Of a stretch of 64,000 nt of DNA, positions 21,288 through 30,654 are shown in pieces. Position 1 is the first letter of the stretch; each line of letters starts with the position of its first letter. Position numbers and translations under genes: made by a program. This stretch comes from Dactylonectria macrodidyma. Taxonomy: Eukaryota; Ascomycota; Sordariomycetes; Hypocreales; Nectriaceae. The DNA is taken from assembly GCA_020744425.1 (NCBI GenBank), contig JAGMUV010000053.1, positions 1 through 64,000 of the forward strand, given 5' to 3'. Below the pieces are notes generated by a model. The model was not told where the DNA came from and made no database searches. It saw nothing but the letters and a program-made list of their open reading frames with translations.

Positions 21288-23307
21288 AGGGTGTCTTGTT
21301 CAGGGCCTTGCTAGGACTCCTGTTCCGTACGTACACAGCCGCGTAGAGGATATAGGGCCAGAGTTTTCGCGGCAGGTTTGATCGCTCGAGTGTAGGTGTA
21401 ACCTTTTCTTGAAGCACTCGATTGAAGGCCTCCGCAATCCCATTCTGCTCATGCTGATCGGTCGCGGTATAATAAATTGTGATGCCCTTGTTATGGCAGA
21501 GGGTGCATAGCTGGTCACTGCGGTTTTCGCCACCCTGGTCGACGTGGAGGTAATGGTATCGACGTTCCGGTCTCTCGTATGTATCGAGGAGATGTTTGAA
21601 ACACCTTGTGAACTCCGACTTTTCCTTGACTGCGTATGCCCAGCCCATGCGGGTAAAGTCGTCCACGAAGACCACCCAGTATCGCGAGCCGTCATACGCT
21701 GTGTCTGGAAATGGTCCTGCAATGTCTGCATGGACGCATTCTAGCGGATACGTCCCTTTCCGGATTGACTTTCGGTGTGGACGCTCTTTCTGTTTTCCAA
21801 CTATGCAAGGTTCGCAATTTTCTCCGCGTGGAATCGGATGAATGCCGTGCGCCATTCCCCTCAGGGCTTTGATCCCTTTCTCGCTTAGATGTCCAAGTCT
21901 TTCGTGCCATATTTGAAGTTCAGGGTCGCTAATAACAAGTGACGCCAAGGCAGCGTTGATCGCTTCGTCTGGTTGGTCCACGACATAGATCCCTGATCGT
22001 ACAGTTGCTGTTAGGATTACTCGGTTGTCGTGCGTCACCATGGCTTGGTTGTCGTCGAAAGAGATTTTTGCGCCCTTCTTTGTTAAGGCGGATATAGAAA
22101 CAAGGTTGACACGTCCATCTGGGGAGTATACTGAGTTGTCGAGCGCCAGGTGTCGCGGACCGTCAAGTCCTTTAAGCCGCAGGATATAGTTTCCCAGACC
22201 CTGAGGAGTGATTTGTGTCTCGCCAATTCCAACTGTCTGTCCGCCGCTCCAGGGGTGAAGGGTACTGAAGTTTTCCCTTTTGCAAAAGGTATGCATCGAA
22301 GCTCCGCTATCCAGTACGTGTACTTGCTCGAGCAAATCGCTCAACCTTTGACCCTGGTATGCCATGAGCTGTATGACAGGTTCGGCATGGATGGCAAGAG
22401 CATTTGTAACTTCGTCCTGGTCCTCATATCTGGTTCGGTTCTTGGTTCTTGGATGATCTTGGCGCTGGTTCCTCCTGAATCGCTTAACGTTCAGGCGTTT
22501 CTTAAGCTCTGGGTGAAGTAACCAGCAGGCATCAGAGGTATGCCCAAGCTTCTTGCAGCAGCTACAAGTCGTGAAATTCTGCTCCTTGATGGCAGAAACC
22601 ATAGCAGCGTGCTTGATTGCGTCTTGGTCCTGGTCTTGCTGTTGCATCCGCTGACTATGTTCCTCCTGCTCAGCAGCTCTAGTAGCTTCTTCGATAGTAG
22701 TAGCTGTCTTGATGATGATGCCTTCGAGGTTCCGTTCGGGTAGCAGGCTGTGACTCTGAAGAAATGTAGTGAGGAACACTTGATACTTGGGTCCAAGTCC
22801 ATTGAGAAACTTGTCTATCAGTTGTGGTTGTCCAATCTGACTAGTTTCGTCTAGTTGAAGGATTTGGTCTCGGGTCTTCTGTAATTGCCGAGAGAAGTCG
22901 GATACGTTTTCGCAGTTGTCCAGAGTGAGCCGTTCAAGCTTTTGCTGGAGGTCGTGGAATACACTGCTACCCTTGGGTTTGAAGTGCTGCTCCAGCGTTT
23001 TGAGGATGTCCGCCAAGTTGTTGAGACCTTGGACTTCCTGTTTGGGACGGAAACCAAGCCGATATCGAATTGCTCCGCACGCCCGTGCTTGTCTATGGTA
23101 CCAAGCGTCTAGCTTTTCTTCGAAGTCGACGTCCGAGAGATTGCCTTGAACCGGTGGGTCTCGTTTTCTCTCCAGGAGGTCGTCATAACCGGACAGGGCC
23201 AGTAGGTCTCGGATTTCCTCGTTCCAGTTGATCCAGCCTTCAGAGGATTCAAGCTTGGCAACTCCGGAAAGATTTCCGCTCAGGTTCGGTTCTTTGCCGT
23301 CTGACAT
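21139..23307 (-). CDS. copia gag, protease and integrase
   Basis: The ORF is 722 codons from the ATG at 23307. Order: a capsid-like gag region, then a CCHC zinc knuckle CSCCKKLGHTSDAC near residue 250. Next come the aspartic protease active site VLDSGAS, the integrase zinc domain (HERLGHLSEKG with the CEPC pair) and a catalytic core with ADIAGPFP, VDQGGENR and HEQNGIAE supplying Asp, Asp and Glu. The frame is lost near 21180-21185, at an AAAA run in the integrase C-terminal region; reading then continues in the +1 phase as the reverse transcriptase ORF. Since the break is not at a gag-pol boundary, a one-base insertion is more likely than programmed frameshifting. Confidence 0.92.
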   Translation of the reverse strand: MSDGKEPNLSGNLSGVAKLESSEGWINWNEEIRDLLALSGYDDLLERKRDPPVQGNLSDVDFEEKLDAWYHRQARACGAIRYRLGFRPKQEVQGLNNLADILKTLEQHFKPKGSSVFHDLQQKLERLTLDNCENVSDFSRQLQKTRDQILQLDETSQIGQPQLIDKFLNGLGPKYQVFLTTFLQSHSLLPERNLEGIIIKTATTIEEATRAAEQEEHSQRMQQQDQDQDAIKHAAMVSAIKEQNFTTCSCCKKLGHTSDACWLLHPELKKRLNVKRFRRNQRQDHPRTKNRTRYEDQDEVTNALAIHAEPVIQLMAYQGQRLSDLLEQVHVLDSGASMHTFCKRENFSTLHPWSGGQTVGIGETQITPQGLGNYILRLKGLDGPRHLALDNSVYSPDGRVNLVSISALTKKGAKISFDDNQAMVTHDNRVILTATVRSGIYVVDQPDEAINAALASLVISDPELQIWHERLGHLSEKGIKALRGMAHGIHPIPRGENCEPCIVGKQKERPHRKSIRKGTYPLECVHADIAGPFPDTAYDGSRYWVVFVDDFTRMGWAYAVKEKSEFTRCFKHLLDTYERPERRYHYLHVDQGGENRSDQLCTLCHNKGITIYYTATDQHEQNGIAEAFNRVLQEKVTPTLERSNLPRKLWPYILYAAVYVRNRSPSKALNKTPYEAWFGDKPDLSHLRVIGANGWAILPSVKRQKLRAKDDSMPTSWISRLQ

Positions 23308-23484
23308 GTTGAAATAGTAAAATGGGTTGATGTTGTTGGCTTGTTTTTCGATGAAGGTAGAGGTAAGACAAGAGGCCTAAGACATGCTTCTTGTAGATAG
23401 CACCTTGAGGTACGCAAGGTAGTGGGGACCTTCTCGAAGCGAAGGAAAGTGTCTAGAATGTGATGGAGTTAGCAAGAGGCTGAT

Positions 23485-23577
23485 AGAACCAGCGAGAAGC
23501 GGGAAGAATCAGCGGGAAGCTGGTGGAATCAGCGAGGAGCTGGTGGAATCAGCGAGAAGCTGGTGGAATCAGCGAGC
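23485..23577. repeat. ~22-bp tandem repeats in the copia leader
   Basis: About four units of GAATCAGCGAGAAGCTGGTG with small changes, between the primer-binding site and gag. Confidence 0.8.
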
Positions 23578-23740
23578 AGATTCTCCGTTTCAGTAGCAGG
23601 GAGATGAAGGGCCGTAATTCTGGCGCGGTCCAAGACCGCTGTTGAGTCTCCGCTGCAGCGGAAGAGGACTGTGAGGTCCTGGTGAGTAAGGGACGGGTAA
23701 TTAAGTAGGAGACTCAGCTTTTAGGTTTAATTTAGCCTTC

Positions 23741-23753
23741 CGGGCTCATAACC
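23741..23753 (-). promoter_or_regulatory. copia primer-binding site (half initiator tRNA-Met)
   Basis: The minus strand reads GGTTATGAGCCCG directly after the 5' LTR. Copia-type elements are known to prime from an internal fragment of initiator tRNA-Met; the anticodon loop CUCAUAACC fits this site. Confidence 0.75.
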
Positions 23754-23909
23754 TGTTGAAATAGGAAGATTCAAGTTGCTTGATTCATTCTAAATGTGCA
23801 GTAGGGGAACCCTACTATTTTATATACAGGCACGATCTCTTGTGGAATGTTCCACCTTCTTCCACACCTTGCTACCGACTTGGTCGCCTCACACTTGTGA
23901 TCTCCAACA
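23754..23909 (-). repeat. copia 5' LTR
   Basis: 156 bp, identical by eye to the LTR at 17954-18109. It would hold the promoter for the minus-strand transcript. Confidence 0.92.
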
Positions 23910-24678
23910 CATAACTCCCTCAGCCACTGGCTAGCTGAAACCTAGCTGTGGCAAACCTGCGGCGTAGCTGCGACCTTGTGGCTGTTAGGTGCGGCCGCCA
24001 CTGTGTGACGGTGGATTTCTGCAGTTAGGGCCCCATAGACCCTTTTTATGGCTTTTGGCCTCTGACGTATACAGTCTATCGACCTAACAGCCTCTGATCG
24101 TTCCACGCCCTCACAGACAATCTTCACCGGCTCTGGAGACGGCCCTGGCCGTATCCTCGCAGCATCGCGGCCCTCCGCCGTGTATCGAGATGCCAAACTT
24201 ACCCAGAGTCGGATCGCGAGGGGCATGAAGGCGAGCTCGTCGCAACTTAGTGAGGCTGTGGCTAAACAGAGCCAAAACAAGAGCAGACGGAAGATCTCGA
24301 TGCGCCTCACCGTCTTCCTTGCGAGGCCTGACCCATGGGAAATACTAGACGAAGACGAGGAGCCCCAGTGGTCTTTGGCTAGAGAGCTGCTGAAGGTCGC
24401 TTTGCGCCCCTTCGTCGACGAGGAACCATCTTTACCTGTCCACTTCTGGTTCGACAACATCTTCCTCCCTCAGTTCAAGGACAAGCCTGCCCTCTCTTCT
24501 GTTCTTCAATTCGACAAGAGACTCGTTCAGAACGCCCATATTAAAGAGGGTATCACGGAGCTGGGCGACCTCGACTGGGAGAGACCAGACAGTCGCAGAG
24601 CTTTTCGGCGAGGACTGCCCTTTTCGTTTCAGTAAAACAGAGGGCAGATATCTCCTTTTCCTTGTTTTCTATGAGCCA

Positions 24679-25107
24679 TTGCCTCCTCGACCACAAGTCC
24701 CGGTCCCTCGTCATATCAAGACACCGAGGTCAGCCGTAAAGCCGTTCAAAAAGGAGAAGGGAATCAAGAAAGAGCTAGTCAAGACCGAGGTGAAGGTACA
24801 GCCAGCCTTGTTAATCGGGAGCGAGTTCAACTCGCCTTCCTTGAGCCCCTCTCTGAGCCCAGTTCTACCTCCTTCGAGAGCTAGCGCAGAAGACCAGATC
24901 GAGGTTATTACTAGCGATGTGGACGAGACCCGCGCGGGTCAGAAACGAGCTCGAGACTCTATAAGCTCAGCACTCTCAGTAGAGGTAGAGGATAAGAAGC
25001 TCTCGGCTGGCCCTGCCTTCACTGCCCATGGTCCCGCTGCTGGAACCCGAGGAGTTGATACGAGGAGGCCAAGTAGTCGGCACCCTCGTAAACAGACGAG
25101 GAAGTAG
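24679..25107 (+). CDS. unknown Ser/Pro/Lys-rich ORF in the integrase-type transposon
   Basis: A plus-strand frame of about 140 codons follows the split accessory ORF by ~45 bp, in a different phase. The composition is basic at the start (FKKEKGIKKELVKTEVK), then Ser/Pro-rich repeats (SPSLSPSLSPVLP), then acidic and basic stretches. It looks disordered. It may be the last exon of the accessory gene, but I could not find a splice pair that joins the frames, so a frameshift or a separate gene is also possible. It is oriented toward the integrase gene (convergent). Confidence 0.35.
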   Translation: MPPRPQVPVPRHIKTPRSAVKPFKKEKGIKKELVKTEVKVQPALLIGSEFNSPSLSPSLSPVLPPSRASAEDQIEVITSDVDETRAGQKRARDSISSALSVEVEDKKLSAGPAFTAHGPAAGTRGVDTRRPSSRHPRKQTRK

Positions 25108-25383
25108 TAGTTACTCTAGCTCAAGGTGACCCAGGTCCCCCATCAACTCGTCCACACTATTGATAATATCGCCAGGTAGCTCGGTTCCGGAGAGCCATTG
25201 TCAATAGGCTCAAGGTAGTTCTGCTCGAGGAGCTGAAGCTAAAACATTGTCAGCTAGCTTTTGAGTGCGATGAAGTACTTTTTTACGTACGAATCTCTCT
25301 TGCCCTCCAACTGGACTCTCTGGGATGCTCAGCACTGGACTTGCCCGGGAGTCGAGATGAACCTGAATCTTGTCTCTAAGCCG

Positions 25384-26639
25384 TTAGTAGATCACGAGGT
25401 GTGGTCGCTTATGATCAAGCTCCCCATCTAGCTGACCATCGAACTGAAGATCCCGGAGCTGTTGATCACACCAGTCCGTTGTTGTTGGGTCAAGAAGATC
25501 GTCTATATCGATAGAATCGACAGCGGCCATCATCTGGGCAAGCCCATCTCGAGCCGCAGGCCCTAGAATGACTGCCCAGTTCTCCACTTCGCTTGTATTA
25601 TACAGATCCATCGGGATCCCGGCGACGAGATGCTCTCTTTCTTCTGTGGCCGGATGCGATGACCGTTCCACATCTCCGTGAAGTCCGCAACCTCTTGACG
25701 GATCATGGGTCCATAGAGAGCATACACCGCGATCTGGTGAGCAAGACGGTTTGGTTGGAAGAGACCGCTATCAATCAGCTCGTGTGAGAACGCGATCCAG
25801 CGCTGACTGACACCTTTGAGTAGCTTTTCCCACCAAGACTCGATCCGAGCGGGTGAAAAGGGGGCGGACCCTGAGTACGACACAGTCCGTAGAAACTGTT
25901 TGAGTGAACTCAGCGCAGTCATATTCCCCCTGCCGACATATATCCAGATGATGGCTCTTGAGTACGTGTCGATACAGGCGTAGATAGAGAAGCCGAAGTT
26001 CTTGAGCTTCTCGTACCCATCGAGAGACCACATGAAGTTAGGCCCAGGAACCTGGAAGTTCTTCCGGTGCTTCCAATCAGCAAGGCGTCTTTGTTCAGCC
26101 CGCTTCTTCCACTCTGGGTTCGTTTGGTACTTGCGGTAGAAGGTATTCTGGCCGACAAGGACGCCGGCACGGATGCGGACGTAATGGTATAGATACCCCC
26201 TGCCAAATCCTCTGATGCTTGAAGACTGGCGGTCGTCTTGGAAGAGGAACTCTCTTGCTTTTTGAATAGCCTCCTGTCGTTCAGCCAGATCTCGGAAGCG
26301 CCGCTTCATGCCATGCTTCAGACGATACTCCTGTACAGTCCGCTCGGAGATCTCGATGCCGCGTCGCTTGAGATCACGGACGATGGAAGTGTCGCTATGC
26401 CCGTATCGGTAGAAGTAGCCTTTGATCAGCTCGACGAAGGTGTTGGTATCAAACTTTGAGTGAAGGGGGGAGTACTCCTGGGCACCCCATTCCGCTAACC
26501 TCCTTTTCAGGGTTCTGACGTCGAGTACGTGCCCATCGTCGCGGAGATGGGCACATATAGTGTCAATAGATAGTCCTTCTCGCCGCTGCTCGAGGATCCA
26601 GTCCTTGACGTGCTCCAAGTCATTACGCGGTCTCGGCAT
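25384..26639 (-). pseudogene. rve-type DDE integrase/transposase, frameshifted
   Basis: From the ATG at 26639, the N-terminus (LEHVKDWILEQRREGLSIDT and DVRTLKRRLAEWG) looks like a helix-turn-helix of the fungal Clr5-like kind. A second HTH-like block (SIVRDLKRRGIEISERTVQE) follows. The catalytic core has MWSLDGYEKLKNFGFSIYAC, CIDTYSRAIIWIYVG and RIESWWEKLL, which supply Asp, Asp and Glu of a retroviral-integrase-like fold. The stretch between the second Asp and the Glu is shorter than I expect for this fold, so an internal deletion is likely. The frame shifts near 25640 and continues in a second ORF (HLVAGIPMDLYN...) to about 25384. This is the presumed mobilising enzyme of the 17091-26953 element, now inactive. 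Confidence 0.7.
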
Positions 26640-26756
26640 TGTGCGGGACGCAGACCAGGGGTTCGAGATCGTGGTAGAGGTCGGAGTTCATACCTCCTTC
26701 AAGGCTTCCAGCTGCAATATCCCGCCCCCTCTGAACCGGCATTATTGGAGCTTCGG

Positions 26757-26822
26757 CGCCGATGGAATGGCATCAGCACCGATGGAATGGCATCAGCACC
26801 GCTTGGTATGGCATCAGCTCTA
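26757..26822. repeat. three ~20-bp tandem units
   Basis: Repeats of GATGGAATGGCATCAGCACC, the last diverged, between the integrase start and the right terminal repeat. Such arrays near an end could be transposase binding sites, but that is only a guess. Confidence 0.6.
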
Positions 26823-26953
26823 CTACATTGAAAACAGTGCGCTATCATGTCAATACTGTAGCCCCATATAAAAACGCAGAAAGCCTATGTGCGAAATAGC
26901 TCCAGTCATTTTCGTACATGGTTTTGTCACCCATGTGGTAATGTGCGACCGTA

Positions 26954-27967
26954 TGCCGCCTCCTTCGTCGTTTGTCTGAACTGCGGAGTGTCTGTTTCAG
27001 TTTCGCCAGCTGTAATGCCGCAGAATACGGCAGGCTCAGGACCATCGACTTCCGAAGTTCCATTAACAGGCGCAGATTTCCCCAGGCACTTGAATTGTTC
27101 GAGCAACTGGAGCAGTCGCCTCACAGACGGGTCCACATCTTGACTCTCAGATACCTCGCCTCGTTGAACTGCCACCATCAATGCCTTCCCATATCGAAGT
27201 GGCGGGCCCGGCATTTCCAAATCAGTCGTGGCGCGGATGCTTTCGACGGTTGAGTTGAGGCCTCCCCAATCGCTCATGACGAGCCCTTCATAGCCCCATT
27301 CCTTGCGCAGAATGTCATGAACGAGAGCCCGGCTGGTATCGGCATGCTGGCCGTTGATTTTCGGATACGCCGTCATTGCGGCCAGTGGCTTTGCTTCGAG
27401 CGCCATTTCAAATGGCTTGAGATAGATTTCACGAAGCGTCCTCTCATCGATCGACTCGTCCATATTGAACCTCCGCGTCTCCATGTCATTGGCCACAAAA
27501 TGCTTCATACAAGCACCCACACCTTGGCTTTGCACGCCACGGATGTATCCAATAGCCATCCTGCCTGTCAAGTACGGATCCTCGCCGAAGTTTTCGAAGT
27601 TGCGGCCGCCGAACGGCGACCGGCTCAGGTTCATGGTCGGGGCCAGCAGAACATGGGCGTCCTTGCTGCGAGCCTCAGCACCCAAGATCTGTCCAACCCG
27701 CTCAATCAAGGCCACGTTAAACGTCGCTGCAAGAGAGATTCCGCAGGGAATGTGCGTGGTGGGGGTCCCGTCGATCCATCGAGAACCACGGACGCCAGCC
27801 GGTCCGTCGCTTGTCTTGAGGCTCCGGATCCCGAGTCTTTCGATCTCCGCAGTCTCCCACATGTTCTTTCCAGAGAGGAGTGTGCATTTCTCTTCCAATG
27901 TTAGAGCCTCTAGAACTTTGGAGGTCTTGGACTGGTGCCGTTTTGTGATTGCCATTGTGGTGGGCAT
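26954..27967 (-). pseudogene. GH3 beta-glucosidase, 3'-truncated by a transposon
   Basis: The N-terminal ~335 residues of a glycoside hydrolase family 3 enzyme start at the ATG at 27967. Visible family motifs are the LTLEEKCTLLSGKNMW start, SDGPAGVRGSRW, the substrate-binding region GRNFENFGEDPYLTGRM, CMKHFVANDMETRR and the catalytic nucleophile Asp in VMSDWGG. Family members are usually above 800 residues; here the coding sequence runs straight into the right terminal repeat of the integrase-type transposon, where the frame soon ends (about 26927). The C-terminal domains and the acid/base region are gone, so the product would be inactive. No signal peptide is seen, as in intracellular fungal GH3 enzymes. 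Confidence 0.85.
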
Positions 27968-28423
27968 GCCGATTGCCGATCATTAATCAGCTCGGGCGGG
28001 TCTTTGAAGCTGTGAAGAAGACACAAATCATGAGTGTGGTTCGAAATGATTTGGGACACACACCGACTTGTTCTAGCCAAGGAGTTTAATAGCAATCGTC
28101 CATTGACGCATGGCTGGTTAGGAGATTGCATTTCTTCATTGATCGATTCTTGGGTTGCTTAACTACCCCCACCGAACGGGCTAATCTCCGTGTGGTTGCA
28201 AGGCGGAATTGGGCGGCTAGGACCGCCGAGATCATGTAGGGTGCGCTTTACGCTAGACGAGCGGCCTCTGTCCCGCCTCCCCGTGTTTGCATCCCGATGA
28301 TTAGACTATTGTGCATGTATGTAGCGGTAAGTCGTTCGCGCACTCTGCTTGTTTCCACCCGATCCGCCATTCCGCTTCCGCCCGCTTAGTCTAAGTCAGC
28401 AAATTCCAAGACTTGGGAGCCTA
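27968..28423. other. upstream region of the GH3 relic
   Basis: No gene seen. It probably contains the old GH3 promoter. Confidence 0.4.
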
Positions 28424-28475
28424 TGAATGAATGAATGAAATTTATTCCGCCCGGGAGGCCTAACCTCATAGGCAT
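28424..28475 (-). mobile_element. tiny LINE 3' end
   Basis: On the minus strand it reads GCCTATGAGG ... CCCGGGCGGAATAAA followed by ATTC-type tail units, matching the 3' terminus of the LINE at 214-1568. Only about 50 bp were inserted; no clear duplication was found. Confidence 0.65.
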
Positions 28476-28643
28476 CTATTCAATTGTCATAGGCGTGATG
28501 TATCGGAGGTGTGAAAGAAAAAATCCTGTAACAGACCAGAAATATCTATAAGTTATACATTGAATGACAATCTTATGTGCCCTCCATCCAACTTGCATGT
28601 CTATCCCGAGTGCCTCGCAAGGAGTTCAATCCATTGTCCATGT

Positions 28644-29784
28644 TTACAGATCATCGATCAAAGGACTAACGCCCTGTGCAGTGCCGAGCCTGTCCTCAAA
28701 CCAAAACCTGAGTCTCTCAACCTTTGGCCGGTCCAGCATAAAATCTCTGAAGGCGAGTGGATCGCTCCCTGGCACACCAACAAACTTCGGTTGCCCACTT
28801 GGAGCCGGAACATCAGACCTCACGCTCCAGAACCCACTCTCCTTCTGAAAGTCTTTGGTGAGGAGAAAGTTGTGAAGAAGCTTTGCTCCCTCAGGGTGCG
28901 GGGCGTCCTTGAGAATAGCAGCTGTCTGGGCCCATGTCACATGCTGCCCTTGCTTAGGGAAGGTGAAGTTGAACGGGCTGGGTGGTTGGCCCAATCCGAC
29001 TGCCGAAGTGAAGGATGCGATGTAGGGGGACTTGGGGTCAGCGATCAGAGATGAGGGAGTAGCAGTGCCGCGAACCCATCGAGGCTTTTGCTTCAGCAGG
29101 TCCTCGAACCACTTCTTGCCGTATTTTTTGATGCTAACGGGGGTAAGTAAGCGACTGCTGTACTGGGGGGAAGTTTCTTGGCACTTACATCAACTCGAAT
29201 GCGAAGAGAACGGCGTCATCGTCGTTGGGGTATGTCAAAGCAAGCTTGCCCTTGAATTCTGGGTGCAGAAAGTCTGTGAACTCTTGGATTTTCTTGCCCT
29301 TCAACTTGTCGTGATTCCAGATGAGCTGCCAGCCAAGGCCGAGGTATCCATAGTATGCAGCATCGCCATCTTTGAAATCAGGATAAATCTTGTCAAAGCC
29401 AGCAGGAGCGTAGTTGAGAAGCGCGCCCTCCTTCTTCCATCTCGGAAAGTCGTGCAGCGTCTGGAGAACAATACTGTCGACATAGACATTCTTGTTTGCG
29501 AGTTGCTGATCAATATTGCCATCGTGGTACTTAGACAGATTGACCGTGAGATTGAGTGTCATGCCGGGAAAGGCTTTCTCAAACGCTGTTTTGAGCGCAT
29601 CTTGCTGATTTTTCTCATCGCCTCCCGACCAGAGTGTCACAGTGCCGCCCTCTTTGAGTGCAGCCTTGTAGATCTGGTCGAGGGATCTCTCCTCAACTTG
29701 GGGGGTGGCATTGGCATGGGGGTTACCGTATGCCGCAGCGTTCACCCCCCCAAGGAGCAACGCAGAAAGTGTTAGAAAACGCAT
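28644..29784 (-). CDS. secreted bacterial-type extracellular solute-binding protein
   Basis: Two exons (29784-29189 and 29133-28644) join in frame around a GTAAGT...TTAG intron of 55 bp, giving about 361 residues. The N-terminus MRFLTLSALLLGGVNA is a signal peptide. The body resembles the periplasmic-binding-protein type II fold of iron/thiamine-type ABC receptors: ALKEGGTVTLWSGGDEKNQQ at the start, the GYLGLGWQLIWNHDKLKGKK hinge region, then FTDFLHPEFKGKLALTYPND. In bacteria such proteins hand ligands to an ABC importer; fungi have no such importer partner, so here it is more likely a secreted scavenger or binding protein. No transporter gene lies nearby. The domain type is recognisable; the ligand is not. 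Confidence 0.85.
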
Positions 29785-30650
29785 GGCGAGGTATGTATGT
29801 AAAGAAATGTGAAATGAGTGAGGATGAAGTTGGTGGTGGTGGTCTTGTAGGGAACTCGGCTCTATTCCCTTACTTATATATACTCATTTGCGTCCGCGCG
29901 TCCTTTGCCTTCTCATTAAGGCGATGGCCTCATTTACAACGTCCGGCGGAATATCATTCCGAATGCTGGCAGTGCAGTGTGCATTGAAGATGATCCTTGT
30001 CACAGCTTTAATAAGCAAGCGCGCGGCATGCCAGGCGCTGTGAACAAAGGTGGTTTCAAATCAAATGCCCGACTATGCCAAGATTGTACAAGCCTAGAAA
30101 TACTTGTTCGCTCCGGCCATTTAAGTTGCGCTACAGGTTAGTCCAAGCCAACTCGCGGAGGTGTTTACGAGAACACGGGCTTTGGCCCGGTAGCTCTGGA
30201 GAACCCATTACTGGTGCCCTCGGAGACTTCCTGCACTTGCGTAATTTGTGATGGGCGCGCGGAGGTAGACATTTGCATCCCTGGATGACGGGGCGTTAAT
30301 TCCAAACGAGTATATCGTGCCGTGATTAGATGATGCTATATAATAGAGTTCAGCACAATCCTTAACTAGAGCGCAGAGCAGACGAAGCGAACAATTGACA
30401 GTCCCTCGTTAGCAACGAGCTGTGGCCGAGGCTGTTTGTGTTTAGCCACCAAGGCACCGCCATAGAAGTGGCCGACAAGTCCATCTTGAATGAGTGCACC
30501 ATCGGCCACAGCGGAACCGATAACCCCAGTGCGCGACTAAATGGCATTGACCAGAGGCAGGAATCTCTCGCAAGAGATGAAGACTTTCCGTCGGAACTGA
30601 GTCCTTTAGATTGCTGAAATGCACGCTTATGTGGCCTTCCGCGACTGTAC
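29785..30650. other. spacer upstream of the solute-binding protein gene
   Basis: Contains the presumed promoter of the minus-strand gene (TATATATA near 29876). No other gene is recognised. Some GC-rich, gene-like codon runs near 30380-30600 have no domain. Confidence 0.4.
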
Positions 30651-30654
30651 TGGT

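Larger units (their letters stand above)
17954..23909 (-). mobile_element. near-intact Ty1/copia retrotransposon
   Basis: It has 156-bp LTRs at 17954-18109 and 23754-23909 that look identical by eye, TGTTG...CAACA ends and a 5-bp duplication CATAA (17949-17953 and 23910-23914). The coding strand is minus. Just inside the 5' LTR is GGTTATGAGCCCG, complementary to the anticodon-loop region of initiator tRNA-Met. The domain order protease, integrase, reverse transcriptase, RNase H places it in Ty1/copia. Identical LTRs imply a recent insertion, yet the polyprotein frame has one break. Confidence 0.93.
17641..24067. repeat. solo LTR (second copy) split by a copia element
   Basis: The left half (17641-17953) and right half (23910-24067) together align with the solo LTR at 4409-4875. 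The 5-bp duplication TATAC flanks it (17636-17640 and 24068-24072). The last base is G instead of A (CTGACG). The copia element entered at CATAA within this LTR. Confidence 0.88.
17424..24635 (+). pseudogene. unknown accessory ORF of the integrase-type transposon, split by LTR insertion
   Basis: This is an unknown protein. The left part (17424-17640) follows a possible splice acceptor (CTTAG at 17417-17421) and contains a CPYCGRRWP zinc-binding-like motif. The right part (24073-24635) continues in the same frame once the solo LTR and one TATAC duplication are ignored, so the ORF was whole before that insertion. The C-terminal ~120 residues have a charged helix (RIARGMKASSSQLSEAVAK) and the block RPDPWEILDEDEEPQWSLAR, and no family I know. 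The N-terminal exon may begin inside the terminal repeat near 17110. It now cannot be expressed as one protein. Confidence 0.5.
17091..26953. mobile_element. DNA transposon with retroviral-integrase-like transposase, carrying nested LTR elements
   Basis: The ends are inverted repeats of about 35 bp: TACGGTCGCACATTACCACA at 17091 and its inverse ending at 26953. If the TA is duplicated target sequence, the TIR proper starts CGGTCGC. Removing the solo LTR and its nested copia leaves about 3.4 kb. The element encodes an accessory ORF (plus strand, left) and a DDE integrase-like protein (minus strand, right). Left and right flanks do not match each other (LTR fragment versus GH3 gene), so the locus has been rearranged. 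The rve-type catalytic core suggests a Ginger- or IS481-like group; I cannot assign the superfamily. Confidence 0.7.

Noticed and set aside
23485..23577. CRISPR-like array
   Set aside because: Units are contiguous tandem repeats without spacers, inside a eukaryotic retrotransposon leader.
27317..27986. 195- and 173-codon plus-strand ORFs
   Set aside because: They are antisense shadows of the GH3 gene, whose motifs are unambiguous on the minus strand.
28560..29775. 164- and 247-codon plus-strand ORFs
   Set aside because: Antisense to the solute-binding protein gene, which has signal peptide, intron and domain motifs on the minus strand.
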